From NCBI GenBank assembly GCA_001800075.1, contig MGUR01000062.1, forward strand, positions 6,376 to 26,491: DNA of 20,116 nucleotides, read 5' to 3'. Below are positions 12,467-19,259 of this stretch, in pieces. Position 1 is the stretch's first letter. Every line of letters begins with the position of its first letter. Position numbers and translations under genes: made by a program. Under the pieces are notes generated by a model that worked only from the letters and a program-made list of their open reading frames with translations, was not told the origin of the DNA and ran no database searches. This DNA comes from Elusimicrobia bacterium RIFCSPLOWO2_01_FULL_59_12 (lineage in GTDB: Bacteria > Elusimicrobiota > Elusimicrobia > 2-01-FULL-59-12).

Positions 12467-13912
12467 CTAAACGTTAGTAGTCAGCATTTTCTGAGCTTTT
12501 TCAACGGCTTCTTCAATCGCGCCAACCATGTAGAAGGCCTGTTCGGGCAAGGCGTCGTGTTTGCCCTCGATGATTTCTTTGAAGCTGCGGATCGTGTCCT
12601 TAATGGAAACGTACCGTCCGGGCTGACCCGTGAAAGTTTCCGCCACAAAGAACGGCTGCGAGAGGAATTTTTGAATCTTCCGCGCGCGCGAGACGAGGAT
12701 CTTGTCATCCTCGGATAATTCATCAATCCCCAGGATCGCGATAATGTCCTGCATGTCCTTATATTTCTGCAGAATTTTCTGAACGGCGCGAGCGGTGTTG
12801 TAGTGGTCCTCTCCGATAATTTTCGGATCCAAAATGCGCGAGGTGGAATCCAAGGGATCCACTGCCGGATAAATACCGAGTTCGGCAATTTGCCGGGACA
12901 AGACCGTCGTCGCGTCCAAATGCTGGAAGGTCGTGGCCACGCCTGGATCCGTCAAATCATCGGCCGGCACGTACACCGCCTGGATCGATGTGATCGACCC
13001 TTTCTTCGTTGAGGTGATGCGTTCCTGCAGGCTTCCCACTTCCGTGGCCAGCGTGGGCTGGTATCCCACCGCCGACGGCATGCGGCCGAGCAGCGCCGAG
13101 ACTTCGCAGCCCGCCAGAACGAAGCGGAAAATGTTGTCGATGAACAGGAGCGTGTCCGCTCCTTCCTGATCGCGGAAATATTCCGCCTGCGTCAAGGCGG
13201 TGAGCCCCACCCGCGCGCGCGACCCCGGCGGCTCGTTCATCTGACCAAAGACCAGCACCGTTTTAGAAAGCACGGGCGATCCGTCCGAAAGCTTTGACTC
13301 CTGCATTTCGCGCCAGAGATCATTTCCCTCACGGCTGCGCTCTCCCACGCCGCCAAACACTGAAACACCGCCATGCTGCTTGGCGACATTGTTGATCAGT
13401 TCTAAAATAATGACCGTTTTTCCTACCCCGGCGCCGCCGAAAAGACCCACCTTTCCGCCTTTCTGATAAGGTTCCAGCAAATCCAGCACTTTGATGCCCG
13501 TTTCAAAAATCTGAGGCTTCGTTTCCTGATCAACAAACGCCGGAGCCAGCCGGTGAATGGGGGATCGTTCCTTGGATTGGATGGGCCCGCGCTCATCCTG
13601 AGGTTCACCCAAAACATTCATCAACCGTCCCAGACACCCGCGTCCCACGGGAACCGTCACCGGCGCGCCCGTATCATTGGCGTCCATCCCGCGCTGCAAT
13701 CCTTCCGTGGGCCCCAGGGCGATGGCCCGGACTTGCTCATCCCCCAAATGCGAAGCCACCTCCACCGTGAGAACGCGCGGACCGTCACCGGGCTTTTCTT
13801 TGGAAGCGGCTAACGGAATATGAACCGCGTTGTAGAGGGCGGGGAGCTTACCCGCCGGAAACTGAATATCGACCACCGGACCAATGACCTGCACGATTTT
13901 GCCTGTACTCAT
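12467..13912 (-). CDS. atpD: F1Fo ATP synthase beta subunit
   Basis: This is the catalytic beta subunit of F1, 481 residues. The Walker A motif GGAGVGKT lies at about 159-166, the catalytic Glu in GERSREGNDL at about 191, and Walker B LLFID at about 255-259. LGRMPSAVGYQPTLA, the DELSEEDK-type motif (DELSEDDK) and the C-terminal LPEQAFYMVG are all present, so the enzyme should be active. The segment FRFVLAGCEVS has Cys at residue 269, where many relatives have Ser or Thr. GGAG lies about eight bases before the ATG. A 47-base spacer with a palindrome separates it from the PilZ gene upstream, and atpC follows after six bases. Confidence 0.98.
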   Translation of the reverse strand: MSTGKIVQVIGPVVDIQFPAGKLPALYNAVHIPLAASKEKPGDGPRVLTVEVASHLGDEQVRAIALGPTEGLQRGMDANDTGAPVTVPVGRGCLGRLMNVLGEPQDERGPIQSKERSPIHRLAPAFVDQETKPQIFETGIKVLDLLEPYQKGGKVGLFGGAGVGKTVIILELINNVAKQHGGVSVFGGVGERSREGNDLWREMQESKLSDGSPVLSKTVLVFGQMNEPPGSRARVGLTALTQAEYFRDQEGADTLLFIDNIFRFVLAGCEVSALLGRMPSAVGYQPTLATEVGSLQERITSTKKGSITSIQAVYVPADDLTDPGVATTFQHLDATTVLSRQIAELGIYPAVDPLDSTSRILDPKIIGEDHYNTARAVQKILQKYKDMQDIIAILGIDELSEDDKILVSRARKIQKFLSQPFFVAETFTGQPGRYVSIKDTIRSFKEIIEGKHDALPEQAFYMVGAIEEAVEKAQKMLTTNV

Positions 13913-13928
13913 TAAGGGACTCCTTCAC

Positions 13929-13956
13929 CGTCACCCCCGCGAAAGCGGGAATGACG
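13929..13956. repeat. Palindromic repeat upstream of atpD
   Basis: A 12-base arm CGTCACCCCCGC and a 12-base arm GCGGGAATGACG flank the loop GAAA. The arms pair except for two adjacent positions that form G-U pairs on one strand. This kind of CGTCATTCCCGC palindrome is widespread in bacterial genomes as an intergenic repeat. It lies in the short PilZ-atpD spacer. Confidence 0.65.
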
Positions 13957-13959
13957 GGA

Positions 13960-14367
13960 TTATAGACTTAAACGTCCATGATGCTGCTGCTTCAAAAAAC
14001 GGCGCAGTTTGATGATCTGCGGTAATTGAGTTTGTAGGAACCGGACCCCGTAGCGAAATTGCGGGGCCTCTTCCATCCGAAAGACGATGACGCCTTCCGT
14101 TTCGAAACCCGCGGGCTCAATGAAGAGGTGAATCCGGTTTCCTTCCGACCAATTCACCGGCGCGACCATCCCGACGCCGTCCAGGCTGATATTGACGGTC
14201 GACCCCACGCTTTCGAGCCCGAACATCGGGTTGGAAATCCGGCACGCCGCCTGGACGGGTACGCGGTTAAAAACGCGCCGGTCCCGGCCCAAACCCGCTT
14301 GCTGAATGTCCACCGCCTCACGCGACCTCCGGTACGCCAGAAAGATTTCAAGAACCCCGCGAAACAC
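13960..14367 (-). CDS. PilZ-domain protein (predicted cyclic di-GMP binding)
   Basis: The 135-residue product carries both sequence signatures of the PilZ cyclic di-GMP-binding fold: RxxxR as RVFNR at residues 31-35 and NxSxxG at 59-64 (N59, S61, G64), followed by beta-strand-like segments (NRIHLFIEP, VIVFRMEE, YGVRFLQ). Binding is predicted from these motifs, not shown. The start is GTG at 14365-14367, sharing one base with the atpG stop (TAGTG), which points to translational coupling. No other good start or Shine-Dalgarno site is seen. It lies between atpG and atpD, where no gene is normally found, so a link between cyclic di-GMP and ATP synthase expression or activity is possible but unproven. 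It may also be an unrelated passenger. Confidence 0.8.
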   Translation of the reverse strand: MFRGVLEIFLAYRRSREAVDIQQAGLGRDRRVFNRVPVQAACRISNPMFGLESVGSTVNISLDGVGMVAPVNWSEGNRIHLFIEPAGFETEGVIVFRMEEAPQFRYGVRFLQTQLPQIIKLRRFLKQQHHGRLSL

Positions 14368-15239
14368 TATTTCAGGGCTTCGGCGCCGCTGACCACTTCG
14401 AGAATTTCCTTGGTGATCGAGGCCTGCCGCGTGCGATTCAAATTCAATGTCAGGGAACCAATCAAGTCGGCCGCATTGTTGGTCGCGTTTTCCATGGCCG
14501 TCATACGCGCGCCCAGCTCCGCCGCGGCGGATTCCAATAAAGCTCGGAAAACCTGGGCTTTGAGGAAGCGAAGGAGAAGCCCTTCCAGCAAGGCCTCCTT
14601 GGCGGGCTCATAAATAAAATCGGGCCACGTGCGCGCTTCGACATTTTCGATGGCGGTCAGCGGTAGAAACGGCTTCACGACGACTTTCTGCTGCATCACC
14701 GACTTGAACTCGTTATAGAGCAAATCAACGGCGACAAGGGCTTCGCTGGGCCGGGCCCCCAAGTAAGCCTCCAGCAGGTCCTGGGTGATAATTTCCGCAT
14801 GCTGGAAACCCAGGGTGTTGGAGATATTGACGTACTCTTTGGCGACCGGCAAACCCGCCCGCCGGAAGTAATCTCGCCCCTTTCGGCCCGCAATGAAAAG
14901 GCTGACGTTTTGTGAACCGTGCTTCTGGACATACCGCAGCGTCTCTCGAATCAAATTCGTGTTGAACGCGCCGCAGAGACCTTTGTCGGATGTGACCAGG
15001 AGGAGCGCGCGCTTGGAGCCCGCGCGCTTTTTAAAGAGCGGGTGATTTTCCTCGCCTTCGATGCGGATTAACAGTTCCGTCATCAACCCTTCCATCTTTT
15101 GCGCAAACGGCCTCGCAAAAAGGATCCGGTTCTGCGCGCGCCTCAAGCGAGCGGCGGCGACCATTTTCATGGCCTTTGTGATTTGTTGCGTATTCTTAAC
15201 AGATTTAATCTTTCTTCTGATATCGCGAAGAGATGCCAT
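14367..15239 (-). CDS. atpG: F1Fo ATP synthase gamma subunit
   Basis: The 290-residue gamma subunit forms the rotating central stalk of F1. The N-terminal helix is canonical (ASLRDIRRKIKSVKNTQQ, ITKAMKMVAAARLRRAQ), as is the C-terminal helix (RMTAMENATNNAADLI, LTLNLNRTRQASITKEILEV). DKGLCGAFN, the conserved middle motif, is present. The first 24 codons are AT-rich (27 of 72 bases G/C), while the next 72 bases are GC-rich (44 of 72). A second copy of this head with the same protein sequence but other codons lies at 15684-15755. The start is only three bases after the stop of an inserted membrane-protein gene and has no clear Shine-Dalgarno site, so coupling to that gene is likely. The stop overlaps the PilZ GTG start. 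Confidence 0.97.
   Translation of the reverse strand: MASLRDIRRKIKSVKNTQQITKAMKMVAAARLRRAQNRILFARPFAQKMEGLMTELLIRIEGEENHPLFKKRAGSKRALLLVTSDKGLCGAFNTNLIRETLRYVQKHGSQNVSLFIAGRKGRDYFRRAGLPVAKEYVNISNTLGFQHAEIITQDLLEAYLGARPSEALVAVDLLYNEFKSVMQQKVVVKPFLPLTAIENVEARTWPDFIYEPAKEALLEGLLLRFLKAQVFRALLESAAAELGARMTAMENATNNAADLIGSLTLNLNRTRQASITKEILEVVSGAEALK
15168..15239 (-). repeat. atpG head, copy 1 (functional, AT-rich, synonymously different)
   Basis: These are codons 1-24 of the intact atpG. They encode the same 24 residues as copy 2 at 15684-15755, but 16 of 24 codons and 18 of 72 bases differ, all silently (for example AGA AGA against CGG CGG, CAA CAA against CAG CAG). The G+C content rises sharply just after codon 24, which marks the likely recombination boundary. 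Confidence 0.85.
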
Positions 15240-15242
15240 AGG

Positions 15243-15602
15243 CTATTGTGTGCTTCTCGGTAAAGAACGAGTGAAAATAGAAATGATTATTACTATTTCG
15301 GAACAGAAAATGAATGTGGGTATTAAGAACAACCATGACATTAGGATGTACTCCGTAAAAAAAACGACAGCGGCAACGCTTAGCAACAGCGACCATTTAT
15401 TTATCAAGTCGCGCCATGTTATTCGAATACCAGAACGCCGCGCAATCCATGCAATACAAACCGCAAATATCGAGACGCCGACTAATGAAACGATGACTCC
15501 CGGGGTCCCAAGCATCATCGCAACCATTTCGTTTGCTGCATAGGCCGGCCTGGGATACACCAACACAATACCTATAATCGCGAATTCAAGGCATGCCGCC
15601 AT
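15243..15602 (-). CDS. Small predicted membrane protein of unknown function
   Basis: I do not recognise a family. From ATG at 15600-15602 the product is 119 residues. An N-terminal hydrophobic stretch ending in RPAYAANE looks like a signal peptide or first membrane segment. A long hydrophobic segment follows (MMLGTPGVIVSLVGVSIF onward), then a basic loop (RRSGIRITWRDLINK), then one or two more membrane segments (LLLSVAAVVFFTEYILM, FLIPTFIFCSEIVIIISIF). The frame is also open upstream through a palindromic repeat into the atpG head copy 2, which would give a 170-residue chimera; I consider that accidental. The gene is AT-rich compared with the atp genes. Its stop is three bases before atpG. 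Confidence 0.55.
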   Translation of the reverse strand: MAACLEFAIIGIVLVYPRPAYAANEMVAMMLGTPGVIVSLVGVSIFAVCIAWIARRSGIRITWRDLINKWSLLLSVAAVVFFTEYILMSWLFLIPTFIFCSEIVIIISIFTRSLPRSTQ

Positions 15603-15610
15603 CCGCCGGC

Positions 15611-15660
15611 GCTCGCCAAACGCCAGGCGAGCTATGGCGGACAAGCCATCCTCGTCCGCC
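15611..15660. repeat. Composite palindrome at the insertion breakpoint
   Basis: Two hairpins lie side by side: GCTCGCC/GGCGAGC with an eight-base loop (15611-15632) and GGCGGAC/GTCCGCC with an eleven-base loop (15636-15660). The same two hairpin types occur next to each other in the rpoB-rpoC spacer (760-806). The element lies between the copied atpG head and the membrane-protein gene and overlaps no conserved coding sequence. Confidence 0.65.
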
Positions 15661-15683
15661 GAAGCCCTTGGCGAAGGAGGATT

Positions 15684-15755
15684 CATGGCTTTGGTGATCT
15701 GCTGGGTGTTCTTGACGGACTTAATTTTCCGCCGGATGTCGCGTAGGGAAGCCAT
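15684..15755 (-). pseudogene. atpG head, copy 2 (24-codon fragment)
   Basis: The ATG and next 23 codons encode exactly the N-terminal 24 residues of the gamma subunit, up to ITKAM. After codon 24 the reading frame runs into a palindromic repeat (NPPSPRASADEDG) with no gamma sequence. GCCATGAA is shared at the break by this copy and intact atpG. The codons are GC-rich (38 of 72 bases), like the other atp genes, so this may be the original head of the gene. It begins 12 bases after the methyltransferase stop. Confidence 0.9.
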
Positions 15756-15767
15756 TTCGTTAAGAGG

Positions 15768-16496
15768 TCACCCTGTTTGAATGATGCCCAGGTGCTTGCG
15801 GATGAATTTCAACACACACCACTTAAATTTGTGCTCTTCAGCCAATTTCCGGAAGGCCTCGTAAACCGGGTGGGGGTGACTGGGCGTTTGTTCATTCATT
15901 TTTCGCCCGCGGTCGATGTCGTGCACCAGGATATACCCGCCAGGTTTCACCATCGGCAGTCCGTTATACAGATCGGCGCGAGCGCCTTCGTAGGTATGAT
16001 CCCCGTCAACCAGATAGATATCGACCTTCCCAGCAAATTCCCTTGCGAGCGCCGGGACAACCAGCTTTGAATCTCCCTTTCGCAAATCGACTGCGCTCTC
16101 AGGAACAGCTAATCGTTCGAGATTCGTTTTCACCGCAAGCGGGTAGGTGCTTTGCGCATAGGCATCGTTATCCACGCAAATTAACCGGCCCAGGCCGTTT
16201 TCAACCAGCGCCCGGGCCCAACCGACCGCCGTTCCCCCCGTGTCGGTGCCCATTTCAACGATTCGTTCAGGCTTGACGTGCTTGGCAAAGGCATAGACAA
16301 ATCGTCCGTATCTCGGGTGATCCTTACCCCGCGCGTCTTCCCATTTGTATCCCGGCGGACCCATGAAATCCGGGGCTATATCATAGGGCGCCTCAATGAA
16401 CGCCTGCCAAATCGCTTCGGGTAAACGCAAGGTCCCCTCCCGCCCTGCGAGCCGGGAAAACCCCAAGCTGAATCTCTCGAGCAGCTGCATCATCAC
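15768..16496 (-). CDS. Class I SAM-dependent methyltransferase (Methyltransf_24-like)
   Basis: The 242-residue product has the Rossmann-type SAM-binding signature VEMGTDTGG (about residues 80-88), an acidic residue after beta-2 (VDN, about 108-110) and the VDGDHTYEG motif (about 163-171) typical of the Methyltransf_24 and cephalosporin-hydroxylase-like group. KPGGYILVHD follows. The substrate cannot be told; relatives often act on sugars or small molecules. The start ATG overlaps the stop of the DUF2442 gene by four bases (ATGA), so the two are coupled; two more ATG codons follow in frame. It lies in the accessory insert between atpA and atpG and is followed by the extra atpG head. Confidence 0.85.
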   Translation of the reverse strand: MMMQLLERFSLGFSRLAGREGTLRLPEAIWQAFIEAPYDIAPDFMGPPGYKWEDARGKDHPRYGRFVYAFAKHVKPERIVEMGTDTGGTAVGWARALVENGLGRLICVDNDAYAQSTYPLAVKTNLERLAVPESAVDLRKGDSKLVVPALAREFAGKVDIYLVDGDHTYEGARADLYNGLPMVKPGGYILVHDIDRGRKMNEQTPSHPHPVYEAFRKLAEEHKFKWCVLKFIRKHLGIIQTG

Positions 16497-16531
16497 GCCT
16501 TGAAGCTCTGCTTAAACTCTTTGATGGCGCT
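16493..16531 (-). other. atpA-tail-like segment at the end of the DUF2442 gene
   Basis: The last 12 codons and stop encode SAIKEFKQSFKA. The true atpA ends GAIKEFKQEFKG, nine of 12 residues identical with seven in a row. Third positions differ often (ATC AAA GAG TTT AAG CAG against ATC AAG GAG TTT AAA CAG). The preceding LLRKI may align with LLKTI of AtpA. Chance similarity of a short charged helix is possible but unlikely in this place. Confidence 0.6.
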
Positions 16532-16912
16532 TCGATGTTTGTGAGAGTTGATTTTTCTAAGGAGCTGACGGGCCTGCAATTTTCCCCAGCGTTTACCGAG
16601 TTTTTCTCTTACCTTGTGCAGATCACGCATAAATTTGGGTTCCCCATAAGTTAATGGAAATTTTTCGGGGTGTTCCAAAGATTCCAGCTCAAGATCTACA
16701 TCAAGATCCGGCCAACGCAAATGATAGCCATGACGAAATTGAAGGTTATAGATCGCTGAAACTTTTGCGTCCTTAAACCAGGGATATTTTTCGTAAGGCA
16801 AAAAATATTCCCTTCCTTTCACATACAGCCAGAGCCCGAAGCGAGAAACGTCTTGGACTTCAGCTCTGGAAGTGCCCTTTGAAATGCTTTTTCCAAGCGC
16901 GGATGATTTCAT
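16493..16912 (-). CDS. DUF2442-domain protein with an atypical C-terminal tail
   Basis: Residues of about 18-85 match the DUF2442 pattern (VQDVSRFGLWLYVKGREYFL, YEKYPWFKDAKVSAIYNLQF, HLRWPDLDVDLELESLEHPE). DUF2442 genes often pair with DUF4160 genes and the pair has been suggested to act as a toxin-antitoxin system; that role is not shown. The start is ATG at 16910-16912 with GAGGAG seven bases upstream, giving a 53-base overlap with the DUF4160 gene. The protein is 139 residues, longer than the core domain. The tail is basic and ends SAIKEFKQSFKA, very close to the AtpA end GAIKEFKQEFKG, which suggests fusion to an atpA 3' end. Confidence 0.8.
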   Translation of the reverse strand: MKSSALGKSISKGTSRAEVQDVSRFGLWLYVKGREYFLPYEKYPWFKDAKVSAIYNLQFRHGYHLRWPDLDVDLELESLEHPEKFPLTYGEPKFMRDLHKVREKLGKRWGKLQARQLLRKINSHKHRSAIKEFKQSFKA

Positions 16913-17111
16913 CCTGATGCTCCTCGATGATTCTCTGTAATTCTCTTAATTTCCTGTCCGGCAGACCGTAACGCGATCCCAGAGCCACTGTCGGCTCCAA
17001 CCAAAATTTGGCGTCTCCACCCGGAGATGATACATGAACATGGGCGCGCGACTCTTCCTTCGAAAAGAAACGGAACGAGTAGTTCTTATACCGCAGAACC
17101 GTTGGACTCAT
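16860..17111 (-). CDS. DUF4160-domain protein
   Basis: The 83-residue product has the DUF4160 layout: an N-terminal SPTVLRYKNYSFRFFSKEES, the central HVHVSSPGGDAKFWLEP with conserved His and the AKFWLEP block, then a C-terminal helix ending HQDEIIRAWKKHF. Proteins of this family are small and usually encoded just before DUF2442 proteins, as here. The genes overlap by 53 bases. A toxin-antitoxin role has been proposed for such pairs but is inference here. No Shine-Dalgarno site is clear before the ATG. Confidence 0.8.
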   Translation of the reverse strand: MSPTVLRYKNYSFRFFSKEESRAHVHVSSPGGDAKFWLEPTVALGSRYGLPDRKLRELQRIIEEHQDEIIRAWKKHFKGHFQS

Positions 17112-17126
17112 TTATCGTGCCGCGAT

Positions 17127-17148
17127 CCGCCAAATGTCGTGTAGAGGA
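17127..17148 (-). pseudogene. Possible degenerate atpG head, copy 4
   Basis: The plus strand reads CCGCCAAATGTCGTGTAG, against CCGCCGGATGTCGCGTAG in atpG head copy 2. The differences in this core are three transitions, plus one extra base after it. The frame is broken. It lies 15 bases upstream of the DUF4160 start. Short length makes chance possible. Confidence 0.35.
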
Positions 17149-17196
17149 TGTATCGTCCTATCCCTTATAAAAAACTAATATAGCGCCACCCACTAC

Positions 17197-17229
17197 AATC
17201 CTCCGCCGGATGTCGCGTAAGGAGGCCGT
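17197..17229 (-). pseudogene. Degenerate atpG head, copy 3
   Basis: In one frame the minus strand encodes ASLRDIRRRI, matching the gamma N-terminus ASLRDIRRKI, preceded by ACG where ATG would be. The bases CGCGACATCCGGCGG are identical to head copy 2 and unlike the AT-rich copy 1. Similarity ends after about eleven codons. It starts two bases after the DUF559 gene stop, the position atpG would hold if only the DUF559 gene separated it from atpA. Confidence 0.75.
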
Positions 17230-17231
17230 GA

Positions 17232-17636
17232 TTACGCCTTAGATTCTCCATTCCTAAGACTCCCTCTCCCGTCCGTAGGATGGGAGAGGGCCGGGGTGAG
17301 GGCATCCAGTATCGCCGCGGTAACGGCCTCACTCTCGTTCAGAACCTGGTTATCCCAGAACCGAATAACGCGAAAGCCCATTTCCCCTAGATACACTGTT
17401 CGGACAGCGTCATAGTCCTTACGGTCCAAGTGATGCGATCCATCCAGTTCAATGATAAGCTTCGGATTCAGGCAACAAAAATCGGCAATAAACCTGCCGA
17501 TAACTCTTTGGCGCCGGAATTTGAATCCGGCAAATTGCCGGGATCGAAGCAACTTCCACGTCGTCTTCTCCGCATCGGTCTGCTCCTTGCGCAGGATGCG
17601 AGAAAATTCGCGTCTTAATGGTTCGGCGTAAGCCAT
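17232..17636 (-). CDS. DUF559 endonuclease-like protein
   Basis: The 134-residue product matches the DUF559 family, whose fold is related to very-short-patch-repair and restriction-type endonucleases. The motifs are LRKEQTDAEKTTWKLLRSRQ (about 15-34), FKFRRQRVIGRFIADFCC (about 38-55), IIELDGSHH (about 61-69) and GFRVIRFWDNQV (about 87-98). Asp52, Glu63 and Asp65 are candidate metal-binding residues. Nuclease activity is unproven for most of the family. The C-terminus (LTPALSHPTDGRGSL) is translated from the palindromic repeat at 17262-17303, so the original end has probably been replaced. The gene body is bracketed by inverted copies of that repeat and lies between atpA and a decayed atpG head. 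Confidence 0.85.
   Translation of the reverse strand: MAYAEPLRREFSRILRKEQTDAEKTTWKLLRSRQFAGFKFRRQRVIGRFIADFCCLNPKLIIELDGSHHLDRKDYDAVRTVYLGEMGFRVIRFWDNQVLNESEAVTAAILDALTPALSHPTDGRGSLRNGESKA
17262..17303. repeat. Inverted repeat flanking the DUF559 gene (downstream copy)
   Basis: The plus strand reads CCCTCTCCC, ten variable bases, GGGAGAGGG, three variable bases, GGGTGAGGGC. It is the reverse complement of 17640-17681 apart from the variable parts, and it contains its own hairpin. This copy lies within the 3' coding end of the DUF559 gene. Similar CCCTCTCCC palindromes are common bacterial repeats. Confidence 0.85.
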
Positions 17637-17639
17637 GCC

Positions 17640-17681
17640 GCCCTCACCCTAACCCTCTCCCACGCTCCGCGCGGGAGAGGG
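17640..17681. repeat. Inverted repeat flanking the DUF559 gene (upstream copy)
   Basis: The plus strand reads GCCCTCACCC, three variable bases, CCCTCTCCC, ten variable bases, CGGGAGAGGG. It is the inverted partner of 17262-17303 and lies between the atpA stop, three bases away, and the DUF559 start, also three bases away. Together the two copies bound a 420-base unit. Confidence 0.85.
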
Positions 17682-17684
17682 GAT

Positions 17685-19205
<1,521 letters not shown>

Positions 19206-19259
19206 AAGAAGACTCCTTGATGACTGGATGACCCGATGACGGGTTAACCGGTGACCCGG
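19206..19259. repeat. Repetitive atpH-atpA spacer
   Basis: The 54-base spacer contains reiterated, partly palindromic blocks such as GATGACTGGATGACCCGATG and GGTTAACCGGTGACCCGGTT (plus strand), then the atpA Shine-Dalgarno sequence. It looks like a decayed simple repeat. No function is evident. Confidence 0.35.

Noticed and set aside
15603..15755. In-frame fusion of the 24-residue gamma head to the membrane protein as one 170-residue product
   Set aside because: The joining part is translated palindromic repeat, and the gamma head copy ends at a recombination break. The fusion looks accidental, although translation from the copied ATG cannot be excluded.
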